DNA of 64,000 bases from Leptospira sp. 96542 (GTDB lineage Bacteria; Spirochaetota; Leptospiria; Leptospirales; Leptospiraceae), in contig JARJFC010000019.1 in assembly GCA_029310945.1 (NCBI GenBank), positions 1-64,000 on the forward strand, given 5' to 3'. Shown one piece after another: positions 1-9,400 of the stretch; the first letter of the stretch is position 1; each line of letters begins with the position of its first letter. The translations under genes and the position numbers were made by a program. A model generated the notes under the pieces. That model worked only from the letters and a program-made list of their open reading frames with translations. It was not told the origin of the DNA and ran no database searches.

Positions 1-2
1 CC

Positions 3-3000
3 AAAGGTTTTATTGATAAGGGTTATGCTGACCACAAAACCAGAGAGAGTAACCGCAAAGCCCAAGGTGCTGCCATTGAACAAGTAGCAGTGATGGTTGC
101 CACAACCGCCATCACGATGGGTGCTGGCGCGGCATTGAATGCTATGGTCGCATCTGCGAACTCGACAATTTCTGCGATTGGCACGGCGGTTGCAAATTTT
201 GGGAACAGTGTTGGCAATGCCGTGGGGAGCCTATTGGGATCTACTGCCCAGGCAACCACTACAATGGTAACAAATGCATCAACGGGGTTATTAGAGGTTA
301 GTAAGACTGCCATTACAGCTGTTTCATCCATGGCAAATGCCGTTGTCCAAGGAGCTTACGGTGCCCGCAATGGGATAGAAGGGGCGCTTGCTGGAATTAC
401 CAACGGGCTCCTCGGCGGAATAACCCAGCTTGCGGGTCCGATTGATTCTGGGTTGCTAAAAGGCATCACCCCAGGCCTCGGCGTGACTTACCACCCAGAT
501 GATGGTTGGGGAGGAATGATTGGTCTTGGAAACGCAACGATGAATGCGAGTGTTTCTTTCTCCCAAAGGGGCAATACGACAGTGCAAGGAACTTATGCAC
601 TCACAGAAAATGTTCAGTTCAATGCCGATGTGACAACGAACGGGGCAATGAATATGGGTTTTGACTTGAACGATGGGGGTGGGGATCTCAAAGATTGGAA
701 CTTGTCGTTTAACTATGATTTGGCTGGTGGTGGATTATCCGCAAGCCTTGGTTACACAGATCCCGATTCCACATTTGGTCTGACATCCACCATTGACCGT
801 AACGGCCTCTCCACTTCCGCTGAACTGACGGGAGTTAGCATTGCAACAAATGGCCCCAATGGCTTCCAAATGGACGAAATCAACTTCGCCGAACAAAACA
901 TCAACGCCGCCCAGGATAAGACACAGAAGGATCAAGATGATGCCAGGTTGATTGCTAGCGGGAGTTATACGGCGGATGATGTCGCGAAAATGAAAGATGA
1001 CGATAGGCAAAAGGCACTCGAGGATTTGAATGCAAAGAATCCAACACCAGCACCAGAGCCTGGTTCGTTAGCTGCATTTTTGGGAAGCATTGGTAATTTC
1101 GTTGGCGATGTTATGACACCGATTGCTGGTATTGCGATTGGTGGTCTCGGGATGCTTGCAGGCCTTGCGGGAATGCCAACGAGTCCTGTACGAAGGAAAG
1201 AGGATGAGGTGACGGGGGAAGCCCCACCACCACCTGATGCACCAGAAGCGCCGATGCCAACCCCTGAGATGGCGGCAAGTCCAGGAGTGGAGGATAAAAA
1301 TACGGAATCACCTGAGGCGATGGGAAATTCGGAGGTTAATAGATCCGAAGATGATGAGATAAAAAACCTACTGAATAAAGAGAGGGAACCTGGATTAGCA
1401 TCTGTTAAAGAGTTTACCAATGAATTTGGCGATTTAAGCAATAAAGATAAATTAGCACTGTATCGCGAAAATTTAACAAAATCGGGTGACTTTCAACCTG
1501 TAGAAGGAGCACCAGATGTTACCATTTCGGTAGTTGAAAAGCCAGCCTCAAAAGAACTTGTGACAGAGCCCAATAAAATATTTCTAATTGATTCCTTTAA
1601 AAAGGCTATTGAAAAATCTGGACTTTCATATTTGGCGCAAACTGATACCACATTAAATCACCCATTAACGAATGACATAGAAAAGAAATTGACAACTCAA
1701 CTTCAGTTAAATGAAAAATTGAAGACTGAAAAAAGCACACACCAAGATGCTATTGATTACAATCGCGCAGCTATAGAAAATTACGCGAATTTATATAATT
1801 CGGCAGCGGACAAAAAATACGTTCAAGAAAGAATCCTTGAACTTTCTAAAGAGATTACTCGATTAGATAACGAATTAAAGGGCGTCGATACTCGATTAAA
1901 AGGTGTAGAATCGGCCCTCATCAAACTTTCTATAGAAAACCGGCAATATGCTGAAAAAAATGCAGCACTTCTCGCAGCGAAAGGTTTATTGGAAAATAAG
2001 ACCGTCAATCATTCGTTAGATCCAAATTTCCGCGAAGCAGTTGAAAAGGTAGTTGCAGCCGAAAACAGATATTACGACTTACTTACAAAAAATCAAGACA
2101 GTGAATCGGATGGAAAGTTACATCCAAGCACAGAGGCAATTAAGGCAAAGGCAGAGCTTGATAAGGCACTCAAAGGTATGGATAAATACCAAGATGTTTT
2201 ACAAAAGATCAACACAGGTTTATCTGATCCAAACCAGGGTCTTGCATCAGTAGTAGATAGCATTGCAAAGATTACAACGAAAGACCCCGTACTGGCACTT
2301 GTAAAAACTGTACCAGAAGTCAAAAGGTATCTCCGCTTTCAAGTTTACCAAAACCCGATTACAGGAGAAATTCGCTTTGGTAGTGGTATGGATCCGACAG
2401 GTTTCACTGTAAATTCAGCGCCAGGAGGCCAGTTTTACCAAGGTGATACTAAGAATCCATCCCTTGCAATGGACTTAGCGAATGAAATAAAGAAGTTGCC
2501 AGGAGTTGATCCGAATGTTACCCCAGAGAAGATAATGACTAGCTGGTGCCAGGCAGTGTCATTATGGTCGACTTTACGAAGTGAATTTGGAGATGCAGTG
2601 GAACCAAACTTCTTAGATTTTGCTAAAAAAAACATTGAAAATGGAAACATTCTGGTAGAGCCAGGAAATGTGATGTTTGTCAAAGCAAATGATACGATCA
2701 TGAATGCGTATGGAAAAGACTTTGGAAAAGAGTGGCATAGGGATACGTTTAAAGAAACAAATCCCGATATCACGCGGGATCAAGCATATGCGGAGATTGC
2801 CGAAGCAATGCAAACAACGACATCCAATTCAGTAATGGTTCGTATTAGTGGTACGCACACGATTTCCTTGCACCGTGACGGCAGTGGTGATTGGATCGTA
2901 AATGATACTGGACATCCAGAAATTAATGGGACGAAAGTTGATCCGAATCATATTGAAAATTCTACATTGTTTACGAAAGAGACCTATAGATTGGAAACAC

Positions 3001-3038
3001 CAAAAAGTATCGCCTTTCCTGTATTCTCAAATAAATAA
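3..3038 (+). CDS. TIGR04388 (Lepto_longest) family protein, C-terminal papain-like peptidase module; 5' partial
   Basis: The frame is open from base 3, so the gene starts outside the window; the first in-window starts (GTG 90, ATG 93) are internal. The first 300 visible residues are Gly/Ala/Asn-rich with beta-like repeats around DDGWGG and SFSQRGNTT, which I recognise as TIGR04388, a large Leptospira-specific family of unknown function. A hydrophobic stretch (about 1060-1180) is followed by a PVRRKEDE hinge (1185-1208), a Pro/Glu linker, a coiled coil (about 1690-2000) and a last domain (about 2400-3030). That domain has a Cys in SWCQAV (Cys codon 2547), a His in GTHTISL (His codon 2856) and WIVNDTG, the Cys/His/Asn-Asp order of papain-like or C39-like peptidases. 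Composition becomes more AT-rich after the hinge. Family call firm; peptidase call is inference. Confidence 0.8.
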   Translation, partial: KGFIDKGYADHKTRESNRKAQGAAIEQVAVMVATTAITMGAGAALNAMVASANSTISAIGTAVANFGNSVGNAVGSLLGSTAQATTTMVTNASTGLLEVSKTAITAVSSMANAVVQGAYGARNGIEGALAGITNGLLGGITQLAGPIDSGLLKGITPGLGVTYHPDDGWGGMIGLGNATMNASVSFSQRGNTTVQGTYALTENVQFNADVTTNGAMNMGFDLNDGGGDLKDWNLSFNYDLAGGGLSASLGYTDPDSTFGLTSTIDRNGLSTSAELTGVSIATNGPNGFQMDEINFAEQNINAAQDKTQKDQDDARLIASGSYTADDVAKMKDDDRQKALEDLNAKNPTPAPEPGSLAAFLGSIGNFVGDVMTPIAGIAIGGLGMLAGLAGMPTSPVRRKEDEVTGEAPPPPDAPEAPMPTPEMAASPGVEDKNTESPEAMGNSEVNRSEDDEIKNLLNKEREPGLASVKEFTNEFGDLSNKDKLALYRENLTKSGDFQPVEGAPDVTISVVEKPASKELVTEPNKIFLIDSFKKAIEKSGLSYLAQTDTTLNHPLTNDIEKKLTTQLQLNEKLKTEKSTHQDAIDYNRAAIENYANLYNSAADKKYVQERILELSKEITRLDNELKGVDTRLKGVESALIKLSIENRQYAEKNAALLAAKGLLENKTVNHSLDPNFREAVEKVVAAENRYYDLLTKNQDSESDGKLHPSTEAIKAKAELDKALKGMDKYQDVLQKINTGLSDPNQGLASVVDSIAKITTKDPVLALVKTVPEVKRYLRFQVYQNPITGEIRFGSGMDPTGFTVNSAPGGQFYQGDTKNPSLAMDLANEIKKLPGVDPNVTPEKIMTSWCQAVSLWSTLRSEFGDAVEPNFLDFAKKNIENGNILVEPGNVMFVKANDTIMNAYGKDFGKEWHRDTFKETNPDITRDQAYAEIAEAMQTTTSNSVMVRISGTHTISLHRDGSGDWIVNDTGHPEINGTKVDPNHIENSTLFTKETYRLETPKSIAFPVFSNK

Positions 3039-3040
3039 CT

Positions 3041-3787
3041 ATGAAATTTGTAGTTTACTTGTTATTAACTCTTTTCTTGGGAACCTTTGGTTACTGCACC
3101 TCGTCCCCAAAAGTAGAAGTAAATGAAAAGATCGACTATTTAACAATCGTTACAGATTTGCAAAGTCGGGGTTATTATGTTAAGGTGAGCAATTACAAAG
3201 GCATTGATTCTTATGTAACGGCTTATCCAAATACAAAAATGATTGATGGAGATTTGCAGAGGATTTGCACTTTGCCTAATCTTAGAAATTTGATGATAGA
3301 CAATAGTAAAATTCCTGAAACTTTTTTTGATCAGCTAGACCAATGTAATCTTAGCCAAATGAAACTATTGAGTCTAAAGGATGTTACCTTAAAGAATGGC
3401 GTTTTTTGCTTGCTGAGTGAAAAAAATCAATTTCACGACAATCTTGGCTTTGTGAATACAAATATCAATGATGAGGGGCTCAACTGTCTGAAGAGATTTG
3501 AATTTTTGGAAGAATTGAGTTTCCAAGGTCCAGTGAAGAAATTTAGTGATGAGAGTTTCTGCCAATTTGTTCAATCAAACATTCGGATAAAGGATTTGCG
3601 CTTAAAGAATCTCGATTTGTCACCTAAAGCCTATAACTGCCTTCTATATCTCAAGGGAGTTGAACACTTTGGTTTTAAAAAAATCGAAGGCCGCTCAGCG
3701 AATGATATGAAAAAATTGGAGGATTTATATTTCAAAAAGAATGGCCGTAAGGTGATTGTTGATGTGTTTGAGTATGATCGACCTTAG
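3041..3787 (+). CDS. small lipoprotein with leucine-rich-repeat-like spacing; candidate partner/immunity protein
   Basis: The start ATG lies two bases after the stop of the TIGR04388 gene, so the two are almost certainly co-translated. The 248-residue product begins with a hydrophobic signal ending FGYC, a spirochaete-type lipobox with Cys 19. The rest shows irregular leucine-rich spacing (LPNLRNLMID, LEELSFQG, IKDLRLKNLDL) with scattered cysteines, as in degenerate LRR proteins. I recognise no enzyme motif. Its position directly after a gene ending in a peptidase-like module, and its likely lipid anchor on the periplasmic face, fit an immunity or chaperone role. That role is inferred from context only. 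Confidence 0.65.
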   Translation: MKFVVYLLLTLFLGTFGYCTSSPKVEVNEKIDYLTIVTDLQSRGYYVKVSNYKGIDSYVTAYPNTKMIDGDLQRICTLPNLRNLMIDNSKIPETFFDQLDQCNLSQMKLLSLKDVTLKNGVFCLLSEKNQFHDNLGFVNTNINDEGLNCLKRFEFLEELSFQGPVKKFSDESFCQFVQSNIRIKDLRLKNLDLSPKAYNCLLYLKGVEHFGFKKIEGRSANDMKKLEDLYFKKNGRKVIVDVFEYDRP

Positions 3788-3801
3788 CTTCTCTAGCAAA
3801 A

Positions 3802-4749
3802 GTGTGCCAAAGAAAAACCAAAATTTCTCACTTAACACCTAATAAATCTTCCTCTTCTACTTCTTCCCCAAGCGCCAGTGTTCCCCACGGTCACTTCGAC
3901 AAGCTCAGTGACCGGTCACTGGTGACCGGGAGGCCATGGATTTTCTTGCGCTCGCCAGTCGGAGCAGTTCCATCACCAAACACGGGTGCAGTGGTTGCGG
4001 ATGAGCCTGTACGAAGGAGAGAGGATGAGGAAGGTGGGGAAAATGTAAATGATTCGACTGATAGGGATTTGGCGGCTGCATACGATCCAGAAGATTTTGA
4101 AACGGGAGTCAACGAAGAAGAGGAGGAAGAAGAAGAAAGTTCAAATGAAATTTTTAAAAATGCAGAAGGGAATCAAAAAAGGGATTTTATTGGAGGCGAA
4201 ACAATTCTCCACGTGAAGGGAGCTGATAAATATGCGCCAAGTTGGATCGATAAGAAAACTGGAGAAAGAGTCTATGCATATGATGAAAATTCCAAAGTAA
4301 AAATTGTGAATTCTGATACAGAAGGAAAAACCATTGCTTCATGGGATAAGGTTAAGATAGATGGAACTCACGAGAGGATCGGAAGTGATGGAAAACCTAA
4401 TGATCAGGGATATAGGGGGGACATAAGATCTAACGAATATTGGCCAGGACCAAATAGTGAATTTCTTGTAAATAAGGTTGCAGTAATACCAGGTTGGGGC
4501 GGAACTATTGAAATTAGTTTAAAGGATGGAACAAACGTTCGCCTTCTTCACTTTACAGAAATCAATATGGAGATTTTTAACAAACAGGGAACTGGGCAAT
4601 TTTTGCCAGCAAACACGTATTTGGGAAAAACAGGAAAAATTGGATATTCCACAGGTTCACATTTACATATGGAAGCTATGAATGGAAATAAGAAGGCGAA
4701 AGATTATACTGTCCATGAAATCCTAAATAAGATGAGAGAGGAAATGTGA
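3802..4749 (+). CDS. displaced TIGR04388 C-terminal module with M23 (LytM-like) domain
   Basis: This frame lacks a normal amino-terminus. GTG 3802 has no good ribosome site and its first 60 codons run through a hairpin-rich repeat; GTG 3991 is an alternative start. From about 4000 it repeats the hinge of the large upstream gene (PVRRREDE against PVRRKEDE), then an acidic linker with a run of eight glutamates, then an M23-like domain. GSHLHMEA (His codons 4660 and 4666) is the HxH motif of LytM peptidases, and LLHFTE fits the conserved Y-x-H strand. The usual first zinc-ligand motif HxxxD appears as YRGDIR (4411), so one ligand may be missing. It looks like an alternative C-terminal tip parked downstream, as in polymorphic toxin loci. 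Expression as a separate protein is uncertain. Confidence 0.55.
   Translation: MCQRKTKISHLTPNKSSSSTSSPSASVPHGHFDKLSDRSLVTGRPWIFLRSPVGAVPSPNTGAVVADEPVRRREDEEGGENVNDSTDRDLAAAYDPEDFETGVNEEEEEEEESSNEIFKNAEGNQKRDFIGGETILHVKGADKYAPSWIDKKTGERVYAYDENSKVKIVNSDTEGKTIASWDKVKIDGTHERIGSDGKPNDQGYRGDIRSNEYWPGPNSEFLVNKVAVIPGWGGTIEISLKDGTNVRLLHFTEINMEIFNKQGTGQFLPANTYLGKTGKIGYSTGSHLHMEAMNGNKKAKDYTVHEILNKMREEM
3827..3960 (+). repeat. hairpin-rich direct repeat, copy A
   Basis: This copy starts CTCACTTAACACCTA and ends GCTCGCCAGTC. Copy B at 5320-5414 has the same ends and a shared TTCCCCACGG-like block, but a different core. The core of copy A holds two palindromes: GGTCACT (3889-3895) with AGTGACC (3907-3913), and GGTCAC (3914-3919) with GTGACC (3922-3927). 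Together the copies flank the M23 module and its lipoprotein. Confidence 0.6.
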
Positions 4750-5219
4750 TGATTAGAATATTTAGAATATATATAATATTCAATATTCTAATCATTACTA
4801 ATTGCAATAAAGAGATTGTTGCTCGAAATGGCGGATTTGATGAGGTTATTTTGAGTTTGTTACGTGACGGTAAGCCGGATGATTTTTTTTTACACCTTGA
4901 TGGAAATATAATTTCTACTACAGGTTTTAAAGATGATGATTTTGAATTCAGTTCTGTAAAGGATTTTAAAGAAAGTAATTTGTATTCAGTTATCTTTGAC
5001 TTGGAATTTCAAGATCCATATATGGTAGACTTGGTATTATATTCATATCGTAAGGTTTTTTTAAGTCCTGAAGGGAAAATTGATATCTACGATTTTCGTG
5101 GAGGAGAAAAGTTTGGACTTAGTAAAATATTTAGGAATATTGAATATGATATTAGCTACGAATGTAAGAGCGATTGCAAAATAACAAATTTTTTTAGAGA
5201 ATATAATTCGTCTCAATGA
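4749..5219 (+). CDS. small lipoprotein, candidate partner/immunity of the M23 module
   Basis: ATG 4749 overlaps the stop of the M23 module in a TGATG arrangement; GTG 4746 is also possible. The product of about 156 residues starts with a very hydrophobic Ile-rich signal ending IITNC (Cys 19), a likely lipobox. The mature part is acidic, rich in Asp and aromatic residues, with two Cys near the C-terminus (YECKSDCK). I recognise no family. Like the lipoprotein at 3041 it follows a peptidase-like C-terminal module directly, so a matching immunity role is a reasonable guess. Codon use is strongly AT-biased compared with the rest of the window. Confidence 0.55.
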   Translation: MIRIFRIYIIFNILIITNCNKEIVARNGGFDEVILSLLRDGKPDDFFLHLDGNIISTTGFKDDDFEFSSVKDFKESNLYSVIFDLEFQDPYMVDLVLYSYRKVFLSPEGKIDIYDFRGGEKFGLSKIFRNIEYDISYECKSDCKITNFFREYNSSQ

Positions 5220-5319
5220 AGCCCTTGCTGTGCTCTTGCCAAAATTCTAAACAAAATGCTCGTTAAATCTTAGTGTTTCCATAAAATTTACTGATCATCG
5301 TATTTAGATCGGTTTATTA

Positions 5320-5414
5320 CTCACATAACACCTAGCAAATTACAATAATCTATTCTTTCCAGCGAGGTGTTTCCCACGGAAAGCGTGGCCACGGATGGCC
5401 TAAGCTCGCCAGTC
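5320..5414 (+). repeat. hairpin-rich direct repeat, copy B
   Basis: This copy starts CTCACATAACACCTA and ends GCTCGCCAGTC, in the same orientation as copy A at 3827-3960. Its core carries hairpins CCACG/CGTGG (5374-5388) and GGCCA/TGGCC (5387-5400), and a third TGAAC/GTTCA pair lies just beyond (5415-5429). It fills most of the gap 5220-5456, where I see no gene; the minus-strand frame across it is a shadow. Confidence 0.6.
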
Positions 5415-5456
5415 TGAACAGGAAGTTCAGCTGGCAGGAGTGGGGAATACCGAGCG

Positions 5457-6335
5457 TTAGCGTTTCCGTTCCAGTGCGAGCATCCGACTGGGAACAACAA
5501 TGGTGGATACAGATTCTTCCGTGTCCATTTTGAGATTGGTGTTTGGGTTGTAGGTATCCAATTGGTAATCCCCATCCACAACAAATTGGTAATGGTATTC
5601 GCCCGGTAATAATTTTTTTTCGAGAGAGAACACACCTTTGCGGTCTTTTTTCAAAAAATCATTTTCTGGGTTCCAGTCATTGAAACTTCCCACAACCCGC
5701 ACAACTTCTGCATGGGGGAGATAGATTTGGAAACGAACCGTACGCAAATCCAATTCCTCATCCAAAGAGTCGGCGAGTACTTCCGATTGGATTTGGCGGT
5801 TTGTATCCTTCCCTTCTAAAATAAAGCGAGAATAATAGGATCCAGATCCATCTTCCACTCGGTCAAAATTTTCTGCATCATAGGTGAGAAGTCCGTTCAC
5901 TCTGAACTTGTATTCGTAAACAGGATCCTCTTCATACTCTTCTGTGATTTGGTTTGGTTCCACAACTGTATAATAAATGCCAAATTTGTTTCGTTTCATT
6001 TCGCGGCATTCCCAATTGGAAAAATTGCCACAAATCTCTACGGATTCATCCCGGAGCCCGTTGTATGTAAATAAAATCCCTCTGTGAACCAGTGATCCCG
6101 AGGAAACATAGTTTTCCACATCGAGATAACGGATGTAACGTGGCGCTATGTTTTTTTTCAAACTTTCTAATTGCCAGAGGTAGTACATGGTGTCTTGGTC
6201 TTCGGTTTCATCTGACATTTCAAGTTCTTGGGATGAGAAACTCCCCACCCAATCGAGGGTCTCTTGGCTTGCAAGTCCAAAACCAGTGGTGAATAGTGCA
6301 AAGACAGATGTATACAGTAGTTTCTTCGAAATCAT
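5457..6335 (-). CDS. exported glycogen-binding (CBM48-like) E-set domain protein
   Basis: The 292-residue protein has an N-terminal signal peptide (MISKKLLYTSVFALFTTGFG). Two immunoglobulin-like early-set domains follow, at about residues 83-175 and 198-285. Each has the carbohydrate-binding pattern seen in AMPK-beta and isoamylase N-terminal domains: GNFSNWE in the first, VVGSFNDWNP and PGEYHYQFVVDG in the second. No catalytic domain is present, so it probably binds a polysaccharide or a protein in the periplasm or outer membrane. It is divergent from the gene at 6489, with a 153-base shared promoter region in which I see no clear operator. Confidence 0.8.
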   Translation of the reverse strand: MISKKLLYTSVFALFTTGFGLASQETLDWVGSFSSQELEMSDETEDQDTMYYLWQLESLKKNIAPRYIRYLDVENYVSSGSLVHRGILFTYNGLRDESVEICGNFSNWECREMKRNKFGIYYTVVEPNQITEEYEEDPVYEYKFRVNGLLTYDAENFDRVEDGSGSYYSRFILEGKDTNRQIQSEVLADSLDEELDLRTVRFQIYLPHAEVVRVVGSFNDWNPENDFLKKDRKGVFSLEKKLLPGEYHYQFVVDGDYQLDTYNPNTNLKMDTEESVSTIVVPSRMLALERKR

Positions 6336-6488
6336 GGATTTTCTATGGGAGGTTCCTGGTATAAATTTCGGCAGAAAGGAAAAAAGAGAGTGAAAGGTTT
6401 TTTTCCATCGAAACTATCTGACATAATAAAAATTTTTTTCTGTCATTTTCAGAAGAGGCCGATATTTAATTAGGAAATACACCCTCGC

Positions 6489-9400
6489 ATGGCTGAGCCG
6501 AAAGACAATTTAAGTCCGGAAGAAATACAACAAATCGAGGGGATGCTCTCGGCTCTCAATAAGAACCCTCTTTCTTCGGAAGATCTAAACCCGATGGCGA
6601 AGGTGCTCCGAGAGAAACTAGGTTATACAAATCCCACCCAAACTCCAGAAGGAGAGACGGAGGCAGGAGAAGACGATCCATTCTCTGCCCCCAGCGATGA
6701 CAATGCTGGGGATTTTGACTCTGAGGATTTGGGTGGAGAAGAAGAATCCCAAGGCCCACCCCCATTCCGCGACTTTTCCGCCGAAGACGATGATATCGAT
6801 TTAGACGAACTCTTGGGGGATGATAACCCCCCACCTTTGCAGCCAACAGAGGCAGAAGAACCCGAAGCAGATCCATTTGATTTTGATTCCCCTGGTTTGG
6901 AAGATACACCTCCTGCAAGCGTTTCGGACGATCCGTTTGCCGATCTGGGTGCAGAGCCAACCACAGAAATAGACCAGGATTTTGGTGCAGAAACCCCGGA
7001 ATCTCCCGAAGAGTCCGATTCTCCTGGCGATTTTGGATCCGATGACCCCTTCGCTGGCCTCGGTAGCGCCGATGAGCCTTCCCTTTCTGAATCTGACCCT
7101 TTCGGTGGACTCGACGATGCCCCCGCTGAAACTACAGCCGACGAAGATCCGTTTGGTGGTTTGGACGCTTTGGCCGATGAAGAGGCTCCCCCCACTAGTG
7201 GAGATTTTGATTTTGGAACTCCCGAAGCGGAAACGGCACCAGCCGATGACCCATTTGCTTCCCTCGGTGACGATCTTGCTCCGAGTGCGGGTGGAGTGGA
7301 GTCAGCCGCTGAAGATCCGTTTGGTGATGATCCTTTTGCCGATATGGGTTCCACTCCTACCGAATCTTTCGGAGAAGACCCTTTTGGAGATATGGGGGGA
7401 GATGCAGGTGCTACCACCACGGATGCGTTTGGTGACGATCCTTTTGCTTCCATGGACACACCGAGTGTGGAATCCCCTAGTTTTGATGATTTAGGAAATG
7501 ATTTTGATCCCCCGCCATCGAAAGAACCGTCCTTCGACGAACCAGCCGATTCTGGTTCTTCCTTTGATGATCCCTTTGGCGATTTGGGTGTGGGCATGGA
7601 ACCGCCAAGCCTGGACGATGACCTTGGTGCACCAAGTTTCGATGACTTTGCTCCATCCATCGATGATATGCCTGTGTCTTCATTGGAAGATGCTGATTTT
7701 GGATCGGCAGGCGGTTTGGAGGAAGACCTACTTTCTCTTGGAAAGGAGGATGAACCTGAGGAATCACTCGAAGCCAACCTCAGTGACGAAGAACTTGCGG
7801 TCATCCAATCTGAATTATTAAAGTACCCGCCTAAACTCAGGCGTACGGTCATCGATGCCATTGTCAACCAACGGATTCCCATCCGTAGCCAAAAAGAAAT
7901 CATTGAGCTCATCAAAGCACAACAAAAACCAGAAGACATTGCCAATTTTCTGGGTGGCCTTCTTGGCGAACGAGTCGAACTCAACGAAACCAGTGGCCGG
8001 TTTGCTTCCGATGGTGTGCCCATCATTGCGAGTAAAGACGCCTACACCAAAGAAGGTGCTATCCGTCGTCGCGAACTCATCCGCAAAACTTTTTTATCGG
8101 CAGCGGCGGCCGTTTTTCTCGTATTTGGTTTGGTATCACTCTATAAGTATGTGATTGTTCCTTACCGTGCTAAAGCGCAGTATGCATTGGGTATCGAAAA
8201 AATTGAAGAATACAGTTATGAAACAGATGCATTGGAAAAGAAAAAACTTTTGGCAGACGCAGAAAATTATTTTATCAAAGGGGAAGAGATATTTCCACAT
8301 AATTTAGAATATTTGAATGAATACTGTATGGCCTACACGAGGGCAGGGCTTTATGACCGCGCCTTCGAAAAATGTTTTGGAAAGGTCGAACCCGATTTTG
8401 GTTATGAACTAGAAGATAAAGAACACAAACGGGCTTGGGAAAATCGTAAAGAAGTTCCAAACATCGGTTTTGCGAAAAAAACAGAATGGAACGATGCGGG
8501 AATCGAAACAGCAGGTAGAAAACCACTCCCAGAACTGGCATTTTATTTAACATCGCAAGACAAAGTGCCAAGAAAGGTGATCAAAGCTGGTGCGTACATT
8601 GCCTCCCGATTAAAATACAATGTGCACGATAAAAATACATACATTGCTCTGGGAACCTTTCACTCGTTTAATAGAAAGGATTTTAAAGAAATCCCACCTG
8701 GTAGCAGTCGTAAAAAATACAAAAACGATCATTTGGCCATAGAATACTTCAAACGTGTATTTACCGATGTAGGTGATCCAGACAATGTGGCTGCCATTTC
8801 AGGCATTGCAAAGATTTTTTACAACAAACAAGAGTTTGGTACCGCTGTTAAGTATTATAACGATATCATTGAAAAATACCCAAAAGATCCGATTGGGCAT
8901 GGTGGGATTTTGTCGACTTACATTGAAATGTGGAAACGTGACAACAATCCTCAGTTTGTTTTAAACCACCATAGGCAAGTTCGTAACTCATTGGGCATTG
9001 AAGACGAATTGTCACTTGCAATCCTTGCCAAACTTGCTTCCTTTTATATCGATTTAGATTCAGAAGAAGTGCGGATCAAATACAATATCAATCCTGAAGA
9101 CCAAGTGACAGGGATGGAAATTGATGATAATGTTGAGTATCTGCTGAACATTGCGTACGGAAAAGAAGGCGGCTCTAAATTTGCAGAAGGATATTACCAA
9201 AGAGCAAGATTTTACTTCAAAAAAGAAGAAGCCGCTCGTGCATTAAAACAATTGGAACTTGCTTCTACATACGATATCCGCCATTATCTTGCGGTTTTGT
9301 TAATGGCTGAATACTATGTTCAAACGGAAAATTATGACGAAGCCGTTAAACTCCTCCGTGAGTCAGACGATCGTTACCAAATGTACAAAGATCGTTTGGG

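Noticed and set aside
965..1441. 158-residue minus-strand frame
   Set aside because: Shadow of the low-complexity region of the TIGR04388 gene.
3881..3930. Possible phage or IS attachment site from the strong palindromes
   Set aside because: No transposase or integrase is nearby and no target duplication could be found; kept only as a repeat.
5321..5635. 104-residue minus-strand frame
   Set aside because: It runs through repeat copy B and overlaps the E-set gene in another frame.
6623..8026. 467-residue minus-strand open frame rich in Ser/Pro/Lys
   Set aside because: It mirrors the acidic Asp/Glu/Phe-rich half of the FlcA-like gene; the opposite frame is kept open by codon bias and has no domain, signal or ribosome site.
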